Of a stretch of 64,000 nucleotides of DNA, positions 22,644 to 34,015 are shown piece after piece. The notes under the pieces were generated by a model. That model searched no databases, was not told the DNA's origin, and was given only the letters and a program-made list of their open reading frames with translations. This DNA comes from Miscanthus floridulus. Taxonomy: Eukaryota > Streptophyta > Magnoliopsida > Poales > Poaceae. The position numbers were made by a program, and so were the translations under genes. The stretch's first letter is position 1, and each line of letters opens with the position of its first letter. Location: the NCBI RefSeq assembly GCF_019320115.1, contig NC_089595.1, positions 107,648,158 to 107,712,157 of the forward strand. The letters are read 5' to 3'.

Positions 22644-23037
22644 CTCCCTCCGTCCTATGCCCTGTTCGCTTGGCTGATAAGCCATGGCTGATTTGTTATG
22701 AGAGAAAAATATTGTTTTGTGGCTGAAAAAAGTACGGCTTATAAGCCAAACGAACATGGCGCTAAACTATAAGAAATTCAAGGTTCAAAATTTCTATCAA
22801 AATATAAGATATTATATTATGGGTCCTCAACCCGCTCTCTCCTCTGTGTTTTTGGTAGGAAAAACTAAGATTTCTTTTAAATTGAGTGTTACCTAAAAAG
22901 CAAGCCCAAAACTAAGGAAAATAACAGCTTAAACTACTCTCTCCATCCTAATTAGTGAGGGACACGGTGGTCTTTTGCCGAACTCCTTATTTCGTCTAAA
23001 AATCGCTTGGATTCCTTATATTTTAGGATGAAGGGAG
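22644..23037. mobile_element. Stowaway-like MITE with a nested hAT-like MITE, copy 1
   Basis: The outer element has ends CTCCCTCCGTCC and a matching GGATGAAGGGAG end, flanked by TA, as in Stowaway (Tc1/mariner) MITEs. Inside it, 22661-22759 has ends CCTGTTCGCTTGGCT and AGCCAAACGAACATGG, a common grass hAT-type MITE. The same nest is at 35683-36076 in copy 2, so it predates the duplication. Confidence 0.7.
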
Positions 23038-23372
23038 TAGAAAAAAGTGCTTGTTCTATAGAGTACTCTTAAGGAAACAAACCTATATAGCCCAAATATT
23101 GGTCCCTATATACACATGGGTATAACTTCACCAGTAGGTAACCTGTAGCTATGTATTAATGAGTCAAAATTTGTTCACGATGAACTTGCATTTCAAAGAC
23201 ACAATCAATTGTTTGAGTTGTGGATAGCTATATCATGAAGTTGTGGTCGGTGGATGCTTAGGTGCTGTTTGGAAGAGCCTTGTTCCTTCCAAAATAGTGA
23301 CAAAGCTAGAGCAAATTGGAGAGATATGGTTTCCTTATAGGTGGTGTGCATGCATTTGCAGCCCACTACACC

Positions 23373-23387
23373 CCCCCCCCCCCCCCG
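23373..23387. repeat. Poly-C tract (copy 1); longer in copy 2 at 36408-36430
   Basis: A C homopolymer interrupts otherwise conserved sequence in both copies and differs in length between them, as expected from slippage. Confidence 0.85.
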
Positions 23388-23554
23388 GGCCCAAATCATG
23401 TAGTTGCATCCCTATTCATAAACGTCTATAGCTCTGATGGAGCTAAAACCCTGTGGACAAACGTTTAGCAAAATGACGACTTCTCATGTTTTGTTAAGAT
23501 TGGGTAGAAGAGGTCAAATGTCCATTGTGTCCCTTCATTAATTTGGCTTAGTTA

Positions 23555-23983
23555 GAGCACCTCCACCGGTTCCCAAAAAACCAATTGGTAAATCAATGAG
23601 TTTTCCAAAAGGCCAAAACAAGTTAGGAGCATATTTGTTGGATTCCTTCAACGGTTTCTAAAATATCGCTCCTAAAATATAGAAGACAATTTTGGATCAG
23701 AAATCTTAGACTATTTCTAAATCACTCTAACCACTTTTATACTTTCTTTCTCTCTTGCATATTTGCATTGAAAACCATGTCATACTCTTTATTCTTGTCC
23801 ACGTCCATTCACCTCCACATTGGCCAATGGATAAGCGTGCGTATATTTCCGTGCGAATGGGTTGATTTTCCCAATTTCGGAAAGATTGGGAGTTGAGATT
23901 AGGAGTTATTAGAGAGCGGTTCTTTTCAATCTTGCCAAAAAATCAAGACTGGGAGTGGATTTTGGAAATTCTTGGAGATGCTC
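23555..23983. mobile_element. Tourist-like (PIF/Harbinger) MITE, copy 1
   Basis: The ends GAGCACCTCCA and TGGAGATGCTC are inverted and the element is flanked by TTA on both sides (23552-23554 and 23984-23986), the PIF/Harbinger target duplication. The 429-bp interior has no ORF. The copy 2 equivalent is 36596-37025. The GAGCATCTCC-type end is shared with the gene-carrying element at 57450-58401. Confidence 0.75.
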
Positions 23984-24372
23984 TTATATAGAAGAGAAGT
24001 TAAAACACATGTTGTAGGAGCTAGACCGTAATTAAACCATAGACGATAGGGGTTAGTAAACAAAAGTAGCGAGACATAGAGAACAATGTTCGTGAATAGA
24101 TGAAAGGATTGAGTCAGATCTATAAAAGGGCCTAGCTCGGACTGGCTTTTAGGAACTAAAACCTTCTAGGGTGTTGTTTAAAAGATGAATGGCACACATG
24201 AATTATACTAGGAATTATTAGTATTCTCCGGGATCTTTTTTTGCAAAAGCTCGCAAAATACCAGTCATGGCAATTGGCCTTTGCAGGAGACGTTCTCGTC
24301 CTTTTTGCGCATGTTATTGGTAAGATGGAGAAATTAATCACCCAAGTCGCAAGGTCCTCTAAAATTCGAATG

Positions 24373-24431
24373 GGGGGGGGGGGGGGGGGGGGGGGGTGGG
24401 GGGTGGGGGGGGGGGGGGGAGGGGGGGGGGA
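24373..24431. repeat. Long interrupted poly-G tract, copy 1
   Basis: About 59 bp is nearly pure G with single T or A interruptions. Copy 2 has only a short G run at the same place (37735-37742). Pro- and Gly-rich frames across it are artefacts. Confidence 0.9.
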
Positions 24432-25471
24432 CATTTGATTCAAATGGCGATATTGTCCTAGATATGGCTGAAAATAGGGTAATTTGCAGTGAATGTATCG
24501 TGAATAGGATATGTTTATTCCCTAGAATGACTAGGCTGCTTCGTGTCATATAATGCCGTTTAGTATCTCTAATCGTATATTATAGAATTATCTAAAGATA
24601 TCTGACAGTCTGTTAAAGTAGACAAAAATATCTGGTTCTGCACTTTAAGAATCTTTTGCGCTGGCCCATGAGAAAATATCTCGGCTTCCACTGAGGCAAA
24701 GTCAGAGCCCTGTCCCGAAAATGTGCATGATACCAGCGCGGCAGTTTTATATTCGTCACTTGTATACCACCACAAAACGTAGGGCTCTAATCCTTCTGTG
24801 AGAGACCGAAATGTGAACATCATATATGTATTGATTTGTAGAATCGACCAAGACGACTAGAGGGAACATGAACATGATCCTCTTTTAAAGTTTGAATTGC
24901 ATTTCCTACTTCCTTATCATTACTAGGCTGCACGTTGATTCGCAACAGATGCATTAGAAAGAAAAAATAAATTATATAAAAATCAGTAACATCTAATCAT
25001 CATTAGTGTAATAACCATTGGATCTATTTTTTATTAATATTAATCAGAGCTCTTATATTTGCAAAAAAAAATAAGTTAATCCCTAAAATTACATCTAAAT
25101 TTTCCATCTTTGTGATTACAAAAGATAATTTAAAATAACTTCTAAAGTCACATTTAAATTATCCACATATACCATTACAAAAGATAACCCTAATTTTACA
25201 AATAAATTACCCCTAATGTCATTAAAAAGATAATCAAAATTTACTGCCATATTTGCTTCTAAATCCTCGCATCTACATTATTAAAAGCAAACAAAAATAA
25301 CTCCTTAAATCCACATTTAAATTACAAGACCAAAAACCAAGGAAAAGAGCCATTGCCCCCGCGTGACCCTCCACTACCACAAAAAGATCAATAAATTACC
25401 GCTTAACATAAAAAAGAACTACAAAAAGTAATAAGATCAAAATTGGAGAACTGAAGTCTAGAATTATGAAG

Positions 25472-28400
25472 TCACAACACATTTTTTTTTAATTTTAACA
25501 TTTTTGAAAACTAATTTTAAATGGCCGCGTCTATTGCCCTAGGCGCGGCCAAATGCCTGTGCCGCGCCATGCATGGTGCCGCGGCAGAGGGCTGACGTGG
25601 CGGCGACCGGAATCGCTGACCGATGACGTGGCAAGGTCTGCCGCGCCATCGACCTTAGCGCGGCAGAGCCGCGCCCTTATCCGTGGCGCGGCAGAGCCGA
25701 ATGAAACCCCGCGGCCAGTCCCGCCTGCCCGAGCAGCATGCCCGCCTGGCCGTCGCGCCCGCCGCCCGCCCGGCGGTACCTGGACGGTTTAATCGGAACG
25801 CGTCGCGCCGATAGTGGGAGTTATTCTAAGTATTGCTTGACGTAAAATCAATAGTGGATTTGTTTCTATCTTTTGTTGATTTTTTTTCACGGCCGAATAG
25901 AGAATTTGATAAGCCAATAATATTTTTTCCGTATTTCGTAATACGGTTAAACACCATGTTAACTAATCGATTACGAAAAATTGGATCGGATTGAAACGAA
26001 TATTTTTTAAGGGAACTTACTTATTTGGCTTTTTGGCCCCATATTGTAGGATCGGCGAAGACGCGACCATGGACCCCGGCTTCCTCGACCCCTCATGCAA
26101 GACGCCGGCCACCGGCGTCGAGATACCCCGGGACTACCGGTTTCCGAACTAGTTGCTACTTAATCTCGCATGCAGTGATAACGCGACGCATTGAAACGAA
26201 TATAAAGCAAATAAATAAAGTTCGTGCGCAAGTTGACAAGCTGCCACATAATATTTTCATTGGTTTGACATAACATAACCAACTAAGCCTGCAAGTTTCG
26301 AACGCCAATAATAGTTCGACCTAACAAACTAAGACCCAGGAGTGTAAGGATCCCTCGGACACCTCTGTCTCTTCAGATTTGTTGGCAACACATTGAGAGT
26401 GTAGCCAACGTCAGGTGTGGTCGCGTCACCGGTGCATACGGCTCGTACCCTGCAAGTATATGATATGCACGATTACTTAGAATTCTTTATGATCGTTAGT
26501 TCATGTAGCCTACGTATTTAAAGAAACTACCTTTGTTAGTACCTGTGAGGCTCCTTGGGTACCAAGCGGGGCACCACCTAGCTGAGACATGCCGATCTCG
26601 TCCTGCGGCAAATCGTCCCACTGGTCGTGCTATCTACGGAAGCCCGAGGGGGTCATCGTCGTCATCATCGTTGTCCTCGGTTGCAGGGTCCTTCCCAGCG
26701 CTATGATGTGGTGGTGTACGCACCGCGGAAGTGGCACCTATCACCGGCTGAGAAGAGCTGGCTGGTGTCCTCAAAGAGGCTGAAGACGTGCAACCCGACC
26801 GCGCTGGGAGTGGTGGTTCCTCATAAGGAGTGTCCATGTAGCTCAGCTTCTGAGCTAGCTTCCTACAGCTCTTCTTCACCTTCCGCATAAATAGACGTTA
26901 AAGTTAGTGTATTTCCCAAACGCATACACTAAAGAAACATTTTTGGAACGGACTAGTTTATGTTTACCTCCACAAAAGCCATGAGAACGCCTGGCCCCTA
27001 CCCTCTAGACTCGTGAAGCCAGAACTGCTGCTTCGTTGGACATCCTTGACAATTATGTCACTTGGGTACAGAAACACGGTTGGACAGTTTTAGTACACAT
27101 ACTTAATACCAAAAGGATAATAAATTGTACCATTCAAGTATCTTACCACGTATCTTTAAAGCGGGGCTCTCTGTAGCTGTGTGTCCTCCCTAGTGGTAAC
27201 GTCGTACACATCTTCAATGACATCTTCCTCCGAGTCCTCAGTCAATTGCCTCCTCAGTGTACGGGGGCTTGATATGTGTCCTCAGTAGACTTGTGAAGCC
27301 ACCGTAGGTACTCGTCGAAGGTGTGCTGGTCGTGTGGAGGACCCACATGGATCGGCTACCATTCCCTGGTCTCCCACAAGTGGATGTGCGCGTTGTGTGT
27401 CATGCGCCCATCCTTGGTCTTGTACCTCTTCCTACAGTCATACCCGCAACAAAATGATGTTAGTTGTACCACACACACCTCTGAATTGTAGCTTTGTTAT
27501 TAATCGATAACGCACCCGTGCAATCCTTGGTTGGTGGAGTAAAGCGGTGGTGGGCAGCCTGTCATTCTTCCAAACTGTCTGTAGACCCTGACTGGCAAGT
27601 GAATCTCGACCATGTGGAAGAAAATAAGAGGGACGTTGCAGCGATACCCCTCTGACTCGTCCCTAGTGACAGGACTGAGATAGTACTAGAGCTCCGGAGC
27701 ATCCCAAGGACACCAATGCACATGAACATTTCGTAATTGAGTTAGGCTAGTGATATAGTGTTGATCGAACAAGACACAAGTATGATAGTAAAGAGAGCAT
27801 AACCTAGGTGCTTGTGTCAGGACGTTGAGACCGTCCGTGTACTCCCTGTACTTGCGCCTCGCATTCCTCTAACTAACTCTGATTCCGTCCAGATAAACAG
27901 AGTTGTAGGGAGTGTATCATGCCTGTTCCATTGCTGTATTGAACACGATAATGAATTAACCATTAATAAACTCATCATATGTAACCATATCGAAGAATAT
28001 AATGAACCGAAGTACTTACCAGTAAACCAGTACTAAGGGGTCTTCCCAACAGGCCATCGTTCCCAATACCAAACCTAGGAGTAGGTACGAGCAACCTCCA
28101 AGGTTCGCATACCCTAAGGTGCGACGGCAAGCAACGCATAGCTGTCGATATGTCCATGCCAGGACTGCACTGCCCCAACTGTACGCCGCTATGTTCTCCC
28201 ACGGCTGGCGTAGTATGTCAAGGAAGATCCAGCTGATGGTGTTGCCCTGAGGCGTCTGGGAAAAGAAAAGCACCAAGAAAGTGCTAGAGCCACACTCGAG
28301 CGAACCTATCGATCTGAGCCTCCTCAGCCTGTGGGTCCAAGTAATCAAAGCGCTCCGTGATCTAGGACGACGAAACATCGGAAGTTTTTCTAAAATTTAC

Positions 28401-30054
28401 CAAAGAAAATGAGACCCGATGGCTGCAGGAAAGCAATGCAAGTATTAAATAGGCTTCAATTTCTCACTTATTTTTCTTGGAAGCCTCGTCGTCCGGTGGA
28501 AGAAAGCCAGTAAACTGAGCCACCAGCTCCCTCCAGTGATCGTTGTCAACTATCCCTGTCACTGGAAGTCCCCCCAACCGAAGACCAAAAATAGCCTTCA
28601 CGTCCTGCATGGTCTAGGTCATCTCACCACAAGGTAGGTGGAACATGTGGGTCTCAGGACCTCCACCTATTATAAGAATAGAACGACTATTAGTTGCCTC
28701 AAATTTGTTACAAGAAAGTTTATGTACAAAGAATGCACTCGCACCTGTCTACAGCTATAGTAAGTAGTGCTGGGTCAAGGGGCGGAAGACCGTGGTTGAC
28801 AACACGGACAAGCTCGAGGAAGCCGGCACGCCGTATGTACGGCGCATAACGCTCGTCCCTCTGGTGCGCCCTGGTGTGCATCCGGGGCCTCAAAGTAGGC
28901 AAGGCCACCACTGTGTCAGTTGTCACTCAAGATGTGTGCTCGGTGCTGATCGTCGTACTCCACCTCAAGAATGGGGTACAATGGGTGCTGCGTGGGAGGG
29001 GCCATCCTGTTACAAATTGATAAACTAAGTGTTAGAGTATTTAAATTAACAAAATTCAAATTAACATTATGTAGCATTGCAAAATTGAAACTACTTGTTA
29101 TGCAATACGAACACAATATGAAAGCACATGTATATATTCAAAGTAACATTAACAGACATATCACGCACTAGTAACATAAACAACTTCACTAGAAATATAA
29201 GCATTTGATGAAACTTCATGAAGTCATCAAAATCGACGTATCACGCACTAGTAAGTACCGACATTTGTAAACTAGTATCTATATCCAAAATCCCTAACTA
29301 AATAACTAACTATAAACTAAATAATAAATACCTAATCAATCCCTAAACCCAAAATCCTAACTATACTAGAACACACAACCTCAAACCTAAAAACTACCTA
29401 CGTAAATCACAAACAAATTCACTAACCTAACTATCCTAAATCACTAACTATCCTAAATTTGAACAAACTATCATAACTCAATAACAATAATAAAACCCTT
29501 ACTATCCTAAATTACTAACTATCCTAAATCACTAATTATCCTAAAACAATAATAATCAAAATAACATGAAATCGAGAGGAAGATACCTTAGGAGCGGGCG
29601 GCCTTGACGCACCAGGCGTTCGTGGCGCGGCCGGCGCGGGCGCTGCGCGGTGGGAGTGGCCGGGCGCGGCGTAGGCGGCGGGCACGTCCGGGCGTGGCGT
29701 GGACGGGCACGTGCAGGCGCTGGCAGCGGGTGCTGCGCGGCTGGCGACGGGCGATGCACGGCGGCGGGCGGGCTCACGCACGATATTTATTTGGCCCTGC
29801 CGCGCCATGCTCCGTGGCGCGGCAGTGCCATGCCAAGATCGGTGGCGCGGCAGAGCCCTACCACGTCACCGGTCGCGATTCCGGTCGTCGCCACGTCAGC
29901 CCGCTGCCGCACCACCATGCATGGCGCGGCACAGATATTTGGCCGCGCTAGGGCAATAGGCGCGGCCAAAAGTGTTAGTTTAAAAAAAACAGGCAGTGTT
30001 AGATTTAAAATTAATTTTCAAAAAGTGTTAAGATTAAAAAAAAATCACGACACA
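25472..30054 (-). mobile_element. Long-TIR MULE-like element carrying a plant-mobile-domain gene, copy 1
   Basis: The termini are T9AATTTTAACA (25482 on) and, on the other strand, T9AATCTTAACA (30044 back). Inverted similarity runs about 220 bp, through GGCCGCG...CTATTGCCCTA and the GTGCCGCGCCATGCATGG blocks; the right arm has about 34 extra bp. The flanks are TCACAACACA and TCACGACACA, a 10-bp target duplication with one mismatch. TIR length and duplication size fit Mutator-like elements. The cargo is a PMD gene on the minus strand; I see no MURA-type transposase. (CTAACTATCCTAAATCA)-type iterations lie at 29420-29550. The same element is in copy 2, so it predates the tandem duplication. Confidence 0.82.
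26329..29005 (-). pseudogene. Plant mobile domain (PMD, MAIN-like) protein, copy 1, broken
   Basis: The start is MAPPTQHPLYPILEVEYDDQ at 29005. Recognisable PMD segments follow in order: DERYAPYIRRAGFLELV ... LPPLDPALLTIAVDR; WRxETHMFHLPCGEMT (28600-28680); DPQAEEAQIDRFARVWL; and NIAAYSWGSAVLAWTYRQLC (28130-28200). The C-terminal exons include YTLNVLPTNLKRQR and end TPGS with TAG at 26329. Introns have GT-AG ends (for example GACAG|GTGCGAG). PMD proteins are related to Arabidopsis MAIN/MAIL1 and are often carried by transposons. Copy 1 has at least three single-base insertions relative to copy 2 (near 28914, 28650 and 26424), and both copies share a TAG after CGEMT. Role in transposition is not known. 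Confidence 0.8.
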
Positions 30055-30730
30055 TAGGCAACAATAAGATCCTCTACGACAGGCTATGGCGCAGGTTCAA
30101 TGGCACAGGTTGCGGATCCGGCGACGACCCGGTCAGGCCCCCCGTGCACGATCGTGCCCTCGTGCGCACTTGCTGGCTAGCCCAGGCAGTGGTGACCGGG
30201 TGGCTGAGGCTGCAGGTGAGGCCGTGCGTGTCACTTCTTCGCCGTGCTCGTCGCCACGCCTCGGTCAACCTCCTCGATGGCAGTGGTAACCCTAGTTGCA
30301 GCGGCGGCCTGAAGGAGGCGGATCAGGTCGAGGCGGATCCCGTCGGCAGCGGCTGCCCTAGGGGTTGCGAATGCCTGGGAATCCGGACGGAAGAGGTTAT
30401 CCTTGGCGTCAGCGACAAAGAACTCCAGGAGAAGCAATAGCTATTCCAATGACGGCGACTGTCCAATGGGCGGCGGAGGCCTTGGAACCCGGCGACGTGG
30501 AAGCGGATCCTGTCGGCTCACGTCTGGTCGACTAGTTCTGACTGGATGATGATGGATGAAGGTGTGCTAACTGGCAACACATGGCGTCAGCTCACTTGAT
30601 GCAGATAAAGATGGCACCAGCGGAGGTTCGCAGCCATGGTGCACTAGGGGCGGCAATGACTTGACGACTTTCGCTCGCCGAATCTGGCCGTTTCAAAAGA
30701 GGGTGTCGGGAAGCAGGGATGTGCCAAGGT
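30055..30730. other. GC-rich block outside the MULE right end, unassigned
   Basis: About 650 bp of GC-rich DNA follows the target duplication, then an AT-rich tail with ATTAAAAATCCATTATTAAAAAAA-like sequence near 30840. It looks like a captured or retroposed gene fragment, but I cannot name it and the frames are broken. The copy 2 equivalent is 53933-54610. From 30860 to 31880 I see only AT-rich non-coding DNA. Confidence 0.35.
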
Positions 30731-32267
30731 GGTAGTTTATTTTCTTCAGGTATGTGTTCTCCTCTTTGTTGAGGGCTGAGTCTAAGTGCTCTTGTATCAT
30801 TTTGGCGGTGTATATCCTTCGTGGATATAGAGTCTGGATTATTAAAAATCCATTATTAAAAAAAGAAACGACAATTCAAGTTAAGGGTTCAACTAAACAC
30901 ATACTAAGGTCAAACGTTGGTGCAACGAAAATAGAAAACTATGAATATTAATGGAAAAAAACAAAGTATGGTAGCCAAAACTTATCACGACTGGATTATA
31001 GTATCTCTGTTTTTTAGGGGTCGGCGGGAAACAGAGTATCTCTATGAGTATTGTGTTACAAAATAAGCAAAGAAATCTGAAACATATGTTGTGTGGGTCC
31101 TCAAGTTTGTACGGACTTCTAATACTTCTAAGGCTCTTGTATCCTAAACATTTGTCCCATGAAAAGGCACGGGTTGATGCGCTAGTTCTATTGTTCAAAG
31201 TCATTATGGACACCAAAACATTGATCATGAGTTCATGATTAGTTAGGCATTTTCTAGTTTGTAATAACTGAAAATATGTGAATTTGTGCTAATGCTACGA
31301 ATCAGGATAAAGCCAGGAGCAACTCAAAAACATTGGAGAGACAGAAAAATAAGCAACGGGAAAAATAACGAAGCCAAAAATAAACAACTGGTGCGAATTG
31401 GAACTATGAAATGACCAATGAAAAAAATAAAGAAAAACACAAAGTGAAAACAACTATGCATACTGCACTGGTGTGGACTTGAAAGAACGACTGGAAAAAG
31501 GTATCTTGTGATACTACCGAACTAAATCAACTGTAAATCTCATCTCATAAACAAAATTTATTTAGAGAGGTAGATCTAAGAATGGATAAACTTTCTAGTT
31601 AGCAGGGGTGGAATCCCTTTGATTCAAGGGCACTCTATTGAATACCCAATTTTCTGGGGAACCTCCGTTACATAGTATCTATATAATGTATTCATGTTAA
31701 TAATAGGATTAAATAGTATATTATATTCGTGTGGGCTAGAAGATAAGAACAAGGTATTTTTCACGTAGCAAAGCGTGAATTCAATTATATGTATGCCTAA
31801 ATAGCTAGAAAACAGTGCAATATCATCGATTTTGCCCCCTTTTTTTCTTTGTTAGACGCCCATTGTTTCAATCCTAGGTCTACCTAGGTATTATTATGAT
31901 CAGGATCCTCCCATACGTTTAGCATGTAGATAGTATCTCTAACCGTATACTATATGCTTATCTTTAAAGATATCATACAGTCTGTTACCCTAGAAAAAAA
32001 TATCTTCTTCTGTCTGGCTCTGCACTTTAAGAATCTTGTGCTGGCCCACGTAAAATATCCCGGCTTCCAGTAAAGCAAAAGTCATAGCCCTGTCCTGAAA
32101 CATACACAAGCACACGGTATAAGTTATGCCTTTTTTTTTTTTGCGATGGATATATGATTTACTCCACAGTTTTCTCTTTAGTTTTAAATTATAAGTGAAA
32201 AAACAATGCAATTTCATTGAATTTTGTATCAATAAAAGACAGATCCTGAAGGGATACAGTGATCATA

Positions 32268-32400
32268 CAAGTTGGCTGGTTCGTATCGTTGCTGGTTCGT
32301 GAAGAAGTACTGCTGGCTGGTTTGTGTGAGAGAAAAATATTGTTCCGGTTGAAAATTTACGATCGTTTACGATAAACCACAGCCAAACGAACAGGCTGCT
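32268..32400. mobile_element. hAT-like MITE replacing about 75 bp of copy 1
   Basis: The ends GGCTGGTTCGTATCG and AGCCAAACGAACAGGC are imperfectly inverted. At the matching place copy 1 has about 75 bp of different sequence (19400-19475), so this is a replacement rather than a clean insertion. Confidence 0.55.
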
Positions 32401-33705
32401 GGATTGTGAGCACATTGTGCTGCTAAGACAGTTCTGCAGACAGAGCTGCCTATTATTAGACTGGCTGGGCACTACTAGTTGGCACTAGCATCTTCATGCA
32501 AATCAAAGTTCATGACAATGTAAGCTACTAGCCTACTACTAGCTGGGTTTGGAATATTTATTAAGACATGAATCCCAGGGGGAGCTATACTAAGCATTTA
32601 TAACCCCTTTATAATATCCTGATTACACTATTTGTTCGGTGTCAAGAGTCAAGACTCATCAAGATTCAAGAGGCATTGTCATTAGAATTCGTGCAACTTG
32701 GCAAGCTGCTCCTTAACCCAACCTGTGGAGCTTGTGTCTGTGGCTTTCTCCATCCCCCTCTCCCAAATGGCAGGGAGAACACCTTGGAATTGGATAATCT
32801 CGGGGCCTGAGGTGCTCCTGTAGTCCCGCAATGCAAAGGCCAAAATTATGCAACAAAATTAAAATAAAAGCATATATGTGAGAAAATGTTACCAAATTAA
32901 CATGAAAGGTCATCGCACGAATTGAGTATAGCTCGGGTGGTTAGATTTCTTGTGGTATATTGCGTAAGATTTTAATTGCATAGAGGAATATAGTAAGGAA
33001 ATACGATCAATAGATGCACAAGCACAAGCCATTGCGCCTATTTTGATATCCTTATAATCGGATTAACTTGTTTTCGCCGCAAGAATCGACGAAAATCCCG
33101 CCAAACATCCTGTGTCGCGGAAGATTTTTTGACAGCTTGTGACCCATCGTCCATGAGATTGAACTGAGATTCCGATTTTACGGATCGCAGCTCCTCGACG
33201 GCGGATCTCCTGCCGCACCGCACCATGGCGAGAAGTGTATCCAAACACGTACATTATCTCCAACTCTAAGTCCCAAATGGTACTAATTAATACTAGTAAT
33301 AGCAAATGTGCGCCTGCGTTGCAAGAAAGCATATAATTTGTTGCATGGTCATCTAAAGAATTTGTGGCTTCGAGATTTATTAAACAACCGTGATGGGTTC
33401 CAATGTTTTGAAATCAAGCTCTATACTGTCGTTTGATCTGCCTTGGAATTAGACTATGTCTGAGAACGAGTCGTGTACGGAATACCCAAAATGTGAGGGC
33501 ATTAGAGAAGTAAAAAAAAAAGACAGAGGATGCTTTTTTAAGTATTAGGTATAGATATAGATTAATGTTTGGGTGCTGATGCTTCCTATACGTTGGGGGA
33601 CAGGACAGGAGCACCTGGTATGCCCTGTCAGCAGCTCCCTCCCACGATATGCACAGAGCACTAGGCAGCCATTGCAGGGGAGGGAAGATCCAAGGCAAGG
33701 CAAGA

Positions 33706-33738
33706 TGACGTGAGCCCTTTCTCCCGGCCCGTATATAA
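33706..33738 (+). promoter_or_regulatory. Core promoter of the copy 2 DVL gene
   Basis: TGACGTGAGCCC (from 33706), a TGACG-type bZIP/as-1-like site, is followed by TATATAA (33732-33738). The distal gene has the same arrangement (59184 and 59206). Conservation at two diverged loci supports a real promoter. Confidence 0.75.
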
Positions 33739-33783
33739 TCCTACCAGGTGCTCCGTGTTGACCACACCACGGCAGCAGCAGAG

Positions 33784-33801
33784 ATGCAGATCCCGAAGTA
33801 G
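33784..33801 (+). promoter_or_regulatory. Five-codon upstream ORF in the DVL leader, copy 2
   Basis: ATGCAGATCCCGAAGTAG encodes MQIPK. It begins 52 bp after the TATA box start and ends 73 bp before the DVL start codon. The distal DVL gene has a five-codon uORF (MQIQR) at the same distance from its TATA box. It could lower translation of the peptide. Confidence 0.6.
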
Positions 33802-33874
33802 CGGCGCGGCGCCTTTGGTGCTCGGTTCGTCCTCACCCTCCGTGCCTCTGTTCATTCGTGTCCAGAGGGATCGG

Positions 33875-34015
33875 ATGAACAAGCCGAGGAGTGGGAAGAA
33901 TGGCCAGGGGAAGCGCAGGAGAGGAGGAGGGCTCAGGCGGGTGCTCAGGGACGAGATGACCAGGCTCCGCATCATCTGGAGATGCGTCATCATGCTCCTC
34001 TGCTACCATGACTGA
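33875..34015 (+). CDS. DVL/ROTUNDIFOLIA4-like (RTFL) small peptide, 46 aa
   Basis: A 46-residue single-exon ORF. The N-terminus is basic and Gly-rich (MNKPRSGKNGQGKRRRGGG). The C-terminus (residues 30-46, RLRIIWRCVIMLLCYHD) matches the conserved RTF/DVL domain, including the Cys, the hydrophobic run and the final HD. In Arabidopsis, overexpressed members of this plant-only family alter organ shape by limiting cell proliferation along an axis; they are plasma-membrane associated. I chose the ATG at 33875 because the distal paralogue starts with the same MNKPRSG; the frame is open further upstream (from 33710), but that lies in the TATA/leader region. Trp in IIWRC is unusual beside IIREC in the paralogue. 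The 3' flank (34180-34218) holds a block conserved at all three loci. Confidence 0.9.
   Translation: MNKPRSGKNGQGKRRRGGGLRRVLRDEMTRLRIIWRCVIMLLCYHD

Larger units (their letters stand above)
19016..31886. repeat. Tandem segmental duplication, copy 1 (12.9 kb)
   Basis: This segment is repeated in the same orientation from 31887. The left edge, the copy1/copy2 join and the right edge (56014-56020) all carry GGTATTA, so the breakpoints share 7 bp. In one stretch aligned by eye (20161-20395 against copy 2) I counted 8 substitutions in about 235 bp. Copy 1 holds a DVL locus with the gene deleted, MITEs, a PMD-bearing MULE-like element and a GC-rich block. Confidence 0.93.

Noticed and set aside
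24156..24549. Poly-Pro and poly-Gly ORFs
   Set aside because: Translation of the homopolymer G tract.
29420..29550. Possible CRISPR-like or satellite array
   Set aside because: The short CTAACTATCCTAAATCA iterations are degenerate, have no spacers and lie inside a plant transposon.
33710..33874. N-terminal extension of the DVL ORF from the ATG at 33710
   Set aside because: The extension starts in the TGACGTG box, upstream of the TATA box, and includes the uORF region. The paralogue supports MNKPRSG as the start.
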